The notes below the pieces were generated by a model, which made no database searches, was not told where the DNA came from, and saw only the letters and a program-made list of their open reading frames with translations. A DNA stretch of 64,000 nt from positions 1-64,000 of the forward strand of contig JBCCFL010000023.1 of the NCBI GenBank assembly GCA_039029735.1, read 5' to 3'. Numbering within the stretch: the stretch's first letter is position 1; each line of letters begins with the position of its first letter. The translations under genes were made by a program, and so were the position numbers. The stretch comes from CADEDH01 sp039029735 (GTDB lineage Bacteria > Actinomycetota > Acidimicrobiia > Acidimicrobiales > SZUA-35). Below are positions 51,457-59,245 of this stretch, piece by piece.

Positions 51457-52305
51457 ATGACCGAGAACGGTGGCTACGAGGCGATCACCTACGAGATCGC
51501 CGCCCCTGGGGTGGCCCGCATCATGCTCGATCGGCCCGAGGTGGCCAACGCGCAAGACAAGCAGATGCTCTACGAGCTGAACCGGGCGTTCGATGTCGCG
51601 GTGGCCGACGACGACGTCAAGGTGATCATCCTGGGCGCCAACGGCAAGCACTTCTCGTCGGGGCACGACCTGCGCGACCGATCGAGCTTCGACGACTTCG
51701 AGACCGTCGGCCCGGTGGGCGGCTTCGGCCAGCCGGGGGCGCACGGCATGATGGCGCGAGAAGAGGAGATCTACCTCGGCTTCAGCCAACGCTGGCGGCA
51801 GTTGCCGAAGCCGACGATCGCCCAGGTACAGGGCAAGGTCATCGCCGGGGGTTTGATGCTGGTGTGGCCGTGCGATCTGGTGGTGGCCTCCGACGACGCC
51901 TCCTTCTCCGACCCGGTGGTGGCGTTCGGGGTGAACGGCGTTGAGTACTTCGCACACGCCTTCGAGTTCGGCGCCCGACGGGCGAAAGAGCTGCTGTTCA
52001 CCGGCGAGGCCTTCGGAGCCGACGAGGCCAAGGCCGCCGGCATGGTGAATCGTGTGGTTCCCCGTGACGACCTCGAAGCCGAGACGCTGGCTCTGGCCCA
52101 GCGCATCGCCAGCCGCCCCGCGATGGGCCTGAAACTCGCCAAGATGTCGGTCAATTCGTCGGTCGACGCAATGGGCTTCCCGCTTGCGCTGCAGACGGCG
52201 TTCGGTCACCAGCATGTGGGTCACGCTCACAACCAGTGGGTGCACGGCATGGTGGTGGACCCGTCCGGAGCCGAGGTCATCCGGAGCGACGCGAAGAAGG
52301 GCTGA
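51457..52305 (+). CDS. Enoyl-CoA hydratase/isomerase family protein
   Basis: 282 aa from the ATG at 51457 (a TTG three codons earlier is possible). ARIMLDRPEVANAQDKQM, VIILGANGKHFSSGHDLRD and QVQGKVIAGGLMLVWPCDLVVAS are crotonase-fold motifs forming the oxyanion hole. The usual catalytic Glu positions are not clearly kept: the segment after the oxyanion glycines reads DPVVAFGVNGVEYFAH. So this may be a hydratase with altered chemistry. It acts on acyl-CoA in the cytoplasm. Confidence 0.87.
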   Translation: MTENGGYEAITYEIAAPGVARIMLDRPEVANAQDKQMLYELNRAFDVAVADDDVKVIILGANGKHFSSGHDLRDRSSFDDFETVGPVGGFGQPGAHGMMAREEEIYLGFSQRWRQLPKPTIAQVQGKVIAGGLMLVWPCDLVVASDDASFSDPVVAFGVNGVEYFAHAFEFGARRAKELLFTGEAFGADEAKAAGMVNRVVPRDDLEAETLALAQRIASRPAMGLKLAKMSVNSSVDAMGFPLALQTAFGHQHVGHAHNQWVHGMVVDPSGAEVIRSDAKKG

Positions 52306-52353
52306 GCCGTATCATCGGGGCCGCCTACCCGTTGCGATGTGTGGAGAGAGACC

Positions 52354-52725
52354 GTGACCCCCGACGACATCACTGGCCTGTTCGAAACCTGGAATGCCGC
52401 CCTCGCCACCGGTGACCCCGACCAGGTCACCCAGCTCTACGCGACGGACGCCGTTCTCCTGCCGACGGTGTCGAACCAGGTCCGCCACACCCACGCCGAG
52501 ATCCGCGACTACTTCGTGACCTTCCTGGCCAAGAGCCCGAACGGGGTGATCAACGAGGCGAACACGCGCTCGCTCACCGACGATCTGGTCAGCAACTCGG
52601 GCGTGTACACATTCACCTTCGGCGATGGCAGCGCCACCACGGCCCGCTTCAGCTACCTGTACCGCCGCGAGGCCGACGGCTGGAAGATCATCGAGCATCA
52701 CAGCTCGGCGATGCCCGAGGGCTGA
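52354..52725 (+). CDS. SgcJ/CaMKII-association-type NTF2-like protein
   Basis: 123 aa from the GTG at 52354, with GGAGAGAG just upstream. DDITGLFETWNAALATGDPDQVTQLYATDAVLLPTVSNQVR, given in parts (FETWNAALATGDPDQV; LYATDAVLLPT), and FSYLYRREADGWKIIEHHSS are characteristic of the SgcJ/EcaC/CaMKII-AD subgroup of the NTF2-like fold. It probably binds a small ligand; catalytic function is unknown. Follows the crotonase on the same strand with 48 bp between. Confidence 0.8.
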   Translation: MTPDDITGLFETWNAALATGDPDQVTQLYATDAVLLPTVSNQVRHTHAEIRDYFVTFLAKSPNGVINEANTRSLTDDLVSNSGVYTFTFGDGSATTARFSYLYRREADGWKIIEHHSSAMPEG

Positions 52726-52749
52726 CACCTCGTGCCTCGCGGGCTGCAC

Positions 52750-53007
52750 TCAGCCAGCGACCACCCACAGCACCGACATCACGATCCAGCTGCCGACGAT
52801 CGACCAGAACACCTTCGGGTTCTCGCGCCGAGTGATGCGTTGGATGAAGTGGCTCTCGCCTGTTGCGACGTCGAGGAGCGCCCACCCGACGAACAGCAGA
52901 GCGAAGACCCACACCTGGTTCGCAACGGCTGCGACCCACAGCACCACGAGCCCCACGATCGTGGGCCACACGCCGGTGCGGGCAACGGTCTCGGTGGCGC
53001 CCCTCAC
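52750..53007 (-). CDS. Two-helix small membrane protein coupled to Rieske oxygenase
   Basis: 85 aa from the ATG at 53007, overlapping the Rieske gene stop by 4 nt (ATGA). Two or three hydrophobic segments (WPTIVGLVVLWVAAVANQVWVF; VFWSIVGSWIVMSVLWVVAG). ESHFIQRITRRENPKVF is a basic loop. I do not recognise the family. Coupling suggests it assists the oxygenase or its substrate traffic. Confidence 0.7.
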   Translation of the reverse strand: MRGATETVARTGVWPTIVGLVVLWVAAVANQVWVFALLFVGWALLDVATGESHFIQRITRRENPKVFWSIVGSWIVMSVLWVVAG

Positions 53008-54137
53008 GACGGTGCGTCCGCCATCGGCCGGGCGACGCCCACGTCATCTGCGGTGCGAACGGGCGGCACGATACTCCCGTGCAGCTGCCGAGCGAGGTAG
53101 TGATGGAAATCGGAAACGACCTGCTCCATGGGCACCAGCACGCCGGGCACGAAGTCGCCGCCGGCGGCGCGTTGGCCTCGTTCACAGATGGCTTTGTCCT
53201 CGGGCAGAAAGTCCGGGACCATGGCCCCTGTCGCGGCCGCCATCATGCCGGAGAGCAGTCCGAGGCCCTTGCGGCCCTCGGGCGGAGGCTGACGATGGGC
53301 GCCGCCGGTGACGAGCCGGGTCCGGTCGAAGGCGAGCGGCTGGACCGCCTGCCACAGGAGGCTGCCGTTGGCGAGCACACCGACGAAGTTCGGCGGCAGG
53401 CTCAACAAGGTGTAGTGGTAGGCGTCGCCCCGAGGCGACGTGCCTCCCGTTGCGGTGCCGTCGGCGTTGCCGACGATGTAGTAGGCGCCGGCGGTCGGCG
53501 TGTAGGGCTCGAGCGTCTCGTCGTGCACCTTGAACAGGTGGTAGCTCTCCATCGCGTTGGAGATGACGAGCTTCCAGTTCGCGTCCCAGATCTCGTCGGT
53601 CCGCTGGGCCGTCCAGTGGTGGAGGCCGTCCATGCCGGCATCGGCTGCAATCGGGGCGAGATGCTGCAACCGCTCGGCCAGCGGCACAACATCGGGATCG
53701 ACGGTGGCGAAGACGAGGCCGTTCCACTCCTCCGCGCGGTACCTCGGAAGGCAATGAGTGGCCCGATCGACGTCGGTGCGCTCGGTGTAGGGGGCTGCGA
53801 GCAGGCGGCCATCGTCGGCATAGGTCCAGGCGTGGTAGGGGCACTGGAACCGCTTGGTGTTGCCGAAGCCCTCGACGAGCAGCGTGCCCCGGTGGGCGCA
53901 CATGTTCGACAGTGCCGTGAGCTCACCGCTCTGGTTGCGGAGCACGATCAGCGGTAGACCACCGAGTTCGGTGGTCACGTAGTCGCCCGGCTCGGCCACC
54001 TCGTCTGCGGTTGCGACGAACACCCAGTCGCGCCGGAAGACCATGTCGACGTCGGCGGCGAACCCCGACGCTCGATACGCCTCGGCCGGCAGGGCCCGCG
54101 CGGGGTCAACTGGATAGCTGCTACTCATAACGTTCAT
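53004..54137 (-). CDS. Rieske-type aromatic ring-hydroxylating oxygenase, alpha subunit
   Basis: 377 aa from the ATG at 54137 (an ATG three codons later is possible). The Rieske [2Fe-2S] ligands are Cys80/His82 in CAHRG and Cys99/His102 in CPYHAW. The mononuclear iron site is in NAMESYHLFKVH with His200 and His205. It hydroxylates or demethylates an aromatic or carnitine-like substrate; no ferredoxin or reductase is near. It is divergent from the PaaX-like gene with shared operator repeats. Confidence 0.9.
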   Translation of the reverse strand: MNVMSSSYPVDPARALPAEAYRASGFAADVDMVFRRDWVFVATADEVAEPGDYVTTELGGLPLIVLRNQSGELTALSNMCAHRGTLLVEGFGNTKRFQCPYHAWTYADDGRLLAAPYTERTDVDRATHCLPRYRAEEWNGLVFATVDPDVVPLAERLQHLAPIAADAGMDGLHHWTAQRTDEIWDANWKLVISNAMESYHLFKVHDETLEPYTPTAGAYYIVGNADGTATGGTSPRGDAYHYTLLSLPPNFVGVLANGSLLWQAVQPLAFDRTRLVTGGAHRQPPPEGRKGLGLLSGMMAAATGAMVPDFLPEDKAICERGQRAAGGDFVPGVLVPMEQVVSDFHHYLARQLHGSIVPPVRTADDVGVARPMADAPS

Positions 54138-54187
54138 TGTAAGTACGATCGTTATTGAGTCAATCGTTTTCTGCTACGATCGCAACC
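54138..54187. promoter_or_regulatory. Repeated operator elements between Rieske and PaaX-like genes
   Basis: TACGATCG occurs at 54144-54151 and 54175-54182, 31 bp (about three helical turns) apart. Midway lies the perfect palindrome ATTGA-G-TCAAT (54154-54164). The 50-bp gap holds the divergent promoters, so these are likely PaaX-type repressor sites. Confidence 0.6.
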
Positions 54188-55105
54188 ATGGCGATGACCA
54201 CGAGTTCGGCGCTGAGCACACCGACCCGCACCTTCATCTACGGTCTGGCCGACGACAACGGCCACGTGGACACCGAGTTCTTGTACGCGGCCGCCGACGT
54301 CGCCGGCTTCTCGTCCACCAAGCTCCGCCTCGCCCTCAAGCGGATGGTCGACGCTGGCCTGGCGTCGTCGAACGGCCGCGGCCGAAAGGCTGTCACCCAG
54401 CTCACCGCCGCCGGCCTCGCCGACCGGTCGCCCGAGTTGGCCTGGGTCGGGGCGGCCTATCGCGCTGACGCCGGGCTCGATCCGTGGGACGGCATCTGGC
54501 ATCTCGCCAGCTTCGAGATCCCGGAACGGCAGCGGGCCGCGCGCGACGCCGTCCGCACCCAGATCGTCGAGCTGTTCGGGGGGCAGCTCAGCGGCGGGTT
54601 GTACGTCTCGCCGCTCGGGTGGGAGCCCTGGATCCTCGCAGTCGCCGCCGAACACGACGTGGTCGATCGCATCACCCTGATCAAGACCACGTCTCTCACC
54701 CACGCCGGAACATCCGATCAGGCGCAGATCGCAGCCCACGTCTGGCCGGTGCAGGACGTGCACGAGGGCTACACCGCGTTCGTAACACGGTGGCGCTCGG
54801 AGATCGACTCGCTTCCGAGCGATCCACTCGACGCGGTGCGCGTGGCGTTCGATGCTGCGTATGAGTTCGAGGCAACGTTCCGCCGCGACCCAATGCTCCC
54901 CTCGGCCGTTGCTCCCGAGCACTTCGCCGGCCCCGCGGCCCGCCAGCTGTTCCTCGAGATGCTCGACGCGCTGCGCGCCCACCCCGAACTCGCGGATGCC
55001 AGCCTTTTCACTGCCTACCGGAACACGGTGGACCGGGCGCTCGCGATGAAACAGCCCGACTTCTGGAGCGCCGCATTCGCCGACACGATCAACGCCCCTG
55101 CGTGA
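54188..55105 (+). CDS. PaaX-family transcriptional regulator
   Basis: 305 aa from the ATG at 54188 (MAMTTSS; the ATG at 54194 is also possible). An N-terminal winged helix (FLYAAADVAGFSSTKLRLALKRMVDAGL) is followed by the PaaX central domain (DPWDGIWHLASFEIPERQRAARD; GGLYVSPLGWEPW) and a C-terminal helical part (FLEMLDALRAHPEL). PaaX repressors bind CoA thioesters of aromatic acids. Its divergent partner is the Rieske oxygenase, so an aromatic compound is the likely signal. Confidence 0.87.
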   Translation: MAMTTSSALSTPTRTFIYGLADDNGHVDTEFLYAAADVAGFSSTKLRLALKRMVDAGLASSNGRGRKAVTQLTAAGLADRSPELAWVGAAYRADAGLDPWDGIWHLASFEIPERQRAARDAVRTQIVELFGGQLSGGLYVSPLGWEPWILAVAAEHDVVDRITLIKTTSLTHAGTSDQAQIAAHVWPVQDVHEGYTAFVTRWRSEIDSLPSDPLDAVRVAFDAAYEFEATFRRDPMLPSAVAPEHFAGPAARQLFLEMLDALRAHPELADASLFTAYRNTVDRALAMKQPDFWSAAFADTINAPA

Positions 55106-55190
55106 GGCGCCGGGCTCGGCTCCCCTGCTTCACCTGACCACGCCGGTCGATTGAGGTCTCGTCCGCTCCACCGCCTGAGCTACCGTGCGG

Positions 55191-55661
55191 ATGGTGAGCA
55201 GCGGGCACTACGACCACCGACAGAGCACCGTGATCTTCATGGCGGCAATCATCGTTGTCTTCGTCGCAGCGGGATGGCGCGCCACGACGGGGAGCCCGGT
55301 GGCGGCGACGGTCCTCGCCGTGCTCGCCGTGCTCGTGATCGGCACGATCGTCGGCGTGTCGGCTCTGCACACCTCGGTCACCGACCGCGAGCTGACCGTC
55401 GCGTTCCGATTCGGGTGGCCGATCCGTCGCATCGACATCTCCTCGATCTCGTCTCACCGACCGGTGCGCAACAGCTGGTGGTGGGGCTTCGGGGTTCGCC
55501 TCGTGCCGACGGGCGGCTGGATGTACAACGTGTGGGGTCTCGACGCCGTCGAGGTGCACTACACCGATCACCACGGTGCCGAACAGATCTTCCGGATCGG
55601 CACCGACGACCCCGAGGGGCTCAACGCCGCCTTGGCCGCCGCCACGTCGTCACCGCGCTGA
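55191..55661 (+). CDS. Two-helix membrane protein with PH-like domain
   Basis: 156 aa from the ATG at 55191. Two hydrophobic helices (TVIFMAAIIVVFVAAGW; ATVLAVLAVLVIGTIVGVSAL), then a beta-rich region (VTDRELTVAFRFGWPIRRIDISSISS; GADEIRVEVHY-type strands such as VWGLDAVEVHY) that looks like a bacterial PH domain. The role is unknown. It stands alone between PaaX and the next small membrane gene. Confidence 0.72.
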   Translation: MVSSGHYDHRQSTVIFMAAIIVVFVAAGWRATTGSPVAATVLAVLAVLVIGTIVGVSALHTSVTDRELTVAFRFGWPIRRIDISSISSHRPVRNSWWWGFGVRLVPTGGWMYNVWGLDAVEVHYTDHHGAEQIFRIGTDDPEGLNAALAAATSSPR

Positions 55662-55699
55662 CCTCACGCCAGCGGGGGCCACGCCGTAGGGTTGGGCCG

Positions 55700-55975
55700 A
55701 TGGAACCCGATCCGGCGACGGCCGATCGCGAGCAGGGCCCACCGAAGGGCGTGTTCATCGCGATGGTGCTGCTCGTCGTGGCCTCGGTCGCGATGTTCGT
55801 CTTCCTCGTGCTGTCGCCGTTGCCGCTGCTGATCGGCCTCGTGGGTGGCGTGGCCGTGCTGGCCGGCGCGTCGCTGCTCACCGTGAAGATGATGTCCGAG
55901 CCCGAGCACGACTCACGCCACCGGGCCTGGAGCGAGGGGCACCGCCACCAGCCCCCGACGCCGCCAGGCCCTTAG
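55700..55975 (+). CDS. Small two-helix membrane protein
   Basis: 91 aa from the ATG at 55700. A polar N-terminus, two hydrophobic helices (GVFIAMVLLVVASVAMFVFLV; PLLIGLVGGVAVLAGASLL) and a His/Arg/Pro-rich tail (HDSRHRAWSEGHRHQPPTPP). No family is recognised. It follows the PH-like gene on the same strand by 38 bp and may be co-transcribed. Confidence 0.6.
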   Translation: MEPDPATADREQGPPKGVFIAMVLLVVASVAMFVFLVLSPLPLLIGLVGGVAVLAGASLLTVKMMSEPEHDSRHRAWSEGHRHQPPTPPGP

Positions 55976-55983
55976 CGAGCCGC

Positions 55984-56403
55984 CTACGCGTAGGGGTCAC
56001 ACCAGGCGCCCCACGACGTCGACCCGATCAGGCACTCGTGACGCTCCACCCGCACACAGAACGTGGTGTTGATCGCAATCAACCACGCCCACACGCTCAC
56101 GTCGCGTACCGCCTGGGTCGCTGTGTGCAGATACTGCTGGAGGTAGATGAGGATCGCCGAGTTGCCGGCAGTCCACAGCCACCGTGGCACGAGCACGTTC
56201 GCCCCTCCGACGTAGACCCGGCTCGGACAGTGGTTGGTGTACGTCATGTCGCCTTGGCAGTGGGTACCGAACGAGTACGTGTGGCAGGAGACTGGCCCCT
56301 TCTGCCCCGACGCCTCAGCCGGACTCGGCACTGCCAGCACCAGCGTGGCCAGCATCATGAACGCCGAGACCCCCACCAGGAGTTTTCGTGTCAGCCGTCT
56401 CAT
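55984..56403 (-). CDS. Small secreted six-cysteine protein
   Basis: 139 aa from the ATG at 56403, with GAAAGGG upstream. Residues 1-31 are a Sec signal (KLLVGVSAFMMLATLVLAVPSPAEAS). The mature part holds six Cys (SCHTY, HCQGD, HCPSR, FCVRV, ECLIG, WCDPY), an even number suggesting three disulfides. The even spacing hints at a compact extracellular domain, a lectin or inhibitor type. No family recognised. Confidence 0.7.
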   Translation of the reverse strand: MRRLTRKLLVGVSAFMMLATLVLAVPSPAEASGQKGPVSCHTYSFGTHCQGDMTYTNHCPSRVYVGGANVLVPRWLWTAGNSAILIYLQQYLHTATQAVRDVSVWAWLIAINTTFCVRVERHECLIGSTSWGAWCDPYA

Positions 56404-56575
56404 CAAAACACCCTTTCGTCGTTTGCGCTGTCACCTCCATTTCATGGAGACCCATGGTGTCGGAACTGGTCGACAAGTGGTCGATTGCAGGACGGAATCG
56501 GCCGGGCCCCCTCTGCTAGGTTCAGCCCTCCACACATTCGTGGCGGCACAGCGGCACAACCGGGAGGCCCGACGC

Positions 56576-57394
56576 ATGGCCCAGCACAGCATCAACGGCA
56601 CAGAGATCCACGTCGAAACAGTGGGGTCGGGTCCACCGCTGCTGATGATGCACGGAGGGCTCGGGTTGGACCACACCTACTTCCGACCCGCCTTCGATCA
56701 GCTCGCAGACCGCGCCACCGTCATCTACTACGACCATCGGGGCAACGGGCGATCGGCCCGGCTCGCCGACTACGCCAGCGAGCTGACGTTCGATCATCTC
56801 GTGTCCGACGCGGTGGGCGTGCTCGATGCCCTGGGCTTCGAGACCGCCACCGTGCTCGGCCACTCCTACGGCGGGTTCGTGGCCCAGGCGTTTGCCGCGG
56901 CTCACCTCGATCGGCTTTCCGGGCTCGTTCTCGTCGACACCGTGCCCGCGTTCGACTACCAACCGGCACCCTCGGGTACCGACGAGCAGATGGCCGCCTT
57001 CGGTCAGGTGTTCACCGAGCCGGCGCCGAACGACGAGGTGTGGCATTCGCTGTGGTCGACGATCTGGCCGATGTACTTCCATCAGTGGAATGCAGACGAG
57101 GCAGCTCGCATCGACGCCGGCACCCACTACGTGGCCGACGCCTGGAACGCGTCCGCCGGGCTGTTGGGCACGTTCAACACCCTCGACGCCCTCCCAGGGA
57201 TCACGGTGCCGGCACTGTGCGTGGCCGGCATCCACGACTTCATCACGCCTCCCGAGCCCGGGGCCGTCCGGCTCGATCAGCTCCTTCCCAATTCGGAGCT
57301 GGCGTTGTTCGACAACAGCGGCCACTACCCCTTCAGCGAGGAGCCCGACGCGTTCTTCGAGCGGCTCGGCAGCTTCCTCAACGCTCTAGGTTGA
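56576..57394 (+). CDS. Alpha/beta hydrolase (proline iminopeptidase-like)
   Basis: 272 aa from the ATG at 56576, with GGGAGG 8 nt upstream. MMHGGLGLDHTYFRPAF forms the oxyanion loop, YYDHRGNGRS is typical, Ser97 in LGHSYGGFVAQ the nucleophile, and DNSGHYPFSEEP the His. GIHDFITPP supplies the Asp. Cytoplasmic enzyme of the proline iminopeptidase/hydrolase group; substrate unknown. The SDR gene follows after 4 bp. Confidence 0.9.
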   Translation: MAQHSINGTEIHVETVGSGPPLLMMHGGLGLDHTYFRPAFDQLADRATVIYYDHRGNGRSARLADYASELTFDHLVSDAVGVLDALGFETATVLGHSYGGFVAQAFAAAHLDRLSGLVLVDTVPAFDYQPAPSGTDEQMAAFGQVFTEPAPNDEVWHSLWSTIWPMYFHQWNADEAARIDAGTHYVADAWNASAGLLGTFNTLDALPGITVPALCVAGIHDFITPPEPGAVRLDQLLPNSELALFDNSGHYPFSEEPDAFFERLGSFLNALG

Positions 57395-57398
57395 TGCC

Positions 57399-58343
57399 AT
57401 GGCATCCACCGCAGGAACCGCCCCCATAACGAACTGGACCGTCGACCAGCTCGACGACCTCACCGGTCGCACCTATCTGATCACCGGTGGCAACTCCGGG
57501 ATCGGCTACGAGGCCGCCGCCCACCTCCGCCGGGCGAACGCAAGCGTGATCATCGCCGCCCGGTCCCACGACAAGGGCACCACGGCAGCCGCCATGCTCC
57601 AACAGGTGCCGGGTGCGGGCCAGGTCGACCTGGTGCAGCTCGACCTCGCCGACCTCGACTCGGTTCGAGCGGCCAACGATGCCGTGCGGCATCTCACCGA
57701 CGGGCTCGACGCCGTGATCAACAACGCCGGCATCATGCAGACGCCACAGCGCGAGACAGCCGACGGCTTCGAGCTGCAGTTCGGCACGAACCACCTCGGG
57801 CACGTGATGCTCAACCATCTGATGTTCGATCTCGTTGCGGCCCGCTCCGGGCGCATCGTGCCGGTGAGTTCGGTCGCCCATCTCCAGGCCCGCAGCATCA
57901 ACCTCGCCGATCCGATGTTCGCTGGGGAGTACAACCCCACCCGGGTGTACTCCCACAGCAAGCTGGCGAATCTGATGTACGGCCTCGAACTGGCCCGGCG
58001 CCTCGAGTCCGCCGGGTCCAACGTGAGCTGCATGAGCGCCCATCCGGGCTACTCGGCCACGAACCTCCAGAGCACCGGACCAACCGGAGTGTTCAAGGCG
58101 CTCTACTCGGTGACCAATCGGCTGTTCGCCCAGTCGGCGAGCGCTGGCGCCGTGCCCGAGGTGTTGGCGGCCGCTGGCAACGAGGCCCGCAACGGCGGCT
58201 ACTACGGCCCGACGAGCTGGGGCGGGGCGAGGGGCCCCGTTGGCGACGCCCGGGTGAGCGACGTTGCGCAAGACACCGAGGCGGCCGCCGCCCTCTGGAC
58301 CCTCACCGAGGAGCTGCTCGGCATCACCTGGGATCCCAGCTGA
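57399..58343 (+). CDS. Short-chain dehydrogenase/reductase (retinol dehydrogenase-like)
   Basis: 314 aa from the ATG at 57399. NAD(P)-binding TGGNSGIG at 29-36, NNAG at 108-111, Ser158 in VSSVAHLQ and the catalytic Tyr184 and Lys188 in YSHSK are all present. The length and C-terminal extension (TSWGGARGPVGDARVSDVAQ) match the retinol-dehydrogenase/protochlorophyllide-reductase-like SDR group. It reduces or oxidises a carbonyl/alcohol. Probably in an operon with the hydrolase just upstream. Confidence 0.92.
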   Translation: MASTAGTAPITNWTVDQLDDLTGRTYLITGGNSGIGYEAAAHLRRANASVIIAARSHDKGTTAAAMLQQVPGAGQVDLVQLDLADLDSVRAANDAVRHLTDGLDAVINNAGIMQTPQRETADGFELQFGTNHLGHVMLNHLMFDLVAARSGRIVPVSSVAHLQARSINLADPMFAGEYNPTRVYSHSKLANLMYGLELARRLESAGSNVSCMSAHPGYSATNLQSTGPTGVFKALYSVTNRLFAQSASAGAVPEVLAAAGNEARNGGYYGPTSWGGARGPVGDARVSDVAQDTEAAAALWTLTEELLGITWDPS

Positions 58344-58359
58344 GCCGAGCCGCCCGGCC

Positions 58360-59082
58360 TCAGCTCCCGGTGGTCGTGCGGAACAGCACCGTGTTGTCGA
58401 CCTCCAGGTCGCTGCCCCAGATGAGCTGCGCCGACGACACCCAGTCGATCTCGTCGTAGCCGTCCTTGGGGCTCACTGCGCCTTCGTCCCACACGGTGGC
58501 GGCGCCCCAGGCCGAGTCGTCGAACTCGGCCGTCGTCCAGCCGTCGGGAGCGTTGATCGAGTTGAATTCGCAGGTGGCGTCGGGATCGGAGTCCTTCTCG
58601 CACTCGGTGTTGAGAGGAGCCTGGTGGATCACGAGGCTCGACCACGAGCCGTCGGAGGCCACCACCGCTCCGCTCTCGCTGTCGATGATCTGCACGATGA
58701 GGCCACCATCGCCCATCTGCTGCTTGCTCTCACCGATGTACTCGATGCCGGAGTCGGTCTCCTTGAAGTCCTTCGCCTCGATCGCCACGGTGAGGGGATA
58801 GGTGGCCTCGAAGGTGAAGGTCTCGGCGTTGAACGACCGCTCGGTGGTGATCGGAACCGAATCCTCGCCGACCAGATCACCGTTCACGTGGAGGGCGAAC
58901 CAGTTGTCGGCCCAGACTTCGGCGGTGAAGGTCGACGTGGTGCCGTCGACATCGCTGCCGATCGGCTCGGCGGCAGCCGCTGCGCTGTCGGTTGCCGTAT
59001 CGGCGGCGGTGTCGGTCGATTCACCGCAGGCACTGAGAACGGCCAGGCCAGCGGCAACGACGGCGAGGGGGATACGAAGCAT
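58360..59082 (-). CDS. Predicted lipoprotein with beta-rich binding domain
   Basis: 240 aa from the ATG at 59082. Signal ending in lipobox VLSAC, then an Ala/Asp/Thr linker. The folded part has beta strands and many Trp (FTAEVWADNWFALHVNGDLV; YPLTVAIEAKDFKETDSGIEY; DDSAWGAATVWDEG) and one Cys pair (NTECEKDSDPDATCEFN). It looks like a galactose-binding-type (jelly roll) domain as in secreted carbohydrate-binding proteins, but I cannot name the family. It is convergent with the SDR gene. Confidence 0.65.
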   Translation of the reverse strand: MLRIPLAVVAAGLAVLSACGESTDTAADTATDSAAAAAEPIGSDVDGTTSTFTAEVWADNWFALHVNGDLVGEDSVPITTERSFNAETFTFEATYPLTVAIEAKDFKETDSGIEYIGESKQQMGDGGLIVQIIDSESGAVVASDGSWSSLVIHQAPLNTECEKDSDPDATCEFNSINAPDGWTTAEFDDSAWGAATVWDEGAVSPKDGYDEIDWVSSAQLIWGSDLEVDNTVLFRTTTGS

Positions 59083-59245
59083 TGGTCTCGTCCAATCACG
59101 TTGGGAGGGGTACGGGCTCAACCTACGAAGCAGCTCCCGCGGCCGGAAGTGCGAGTCGGCAGCATTCATCGATCACACCTGCTGACGCATGACACGTGCC
59201 GATCGGCACTTGTCGGATGCGCCCGACGTCTCGACAATGTGAGCG

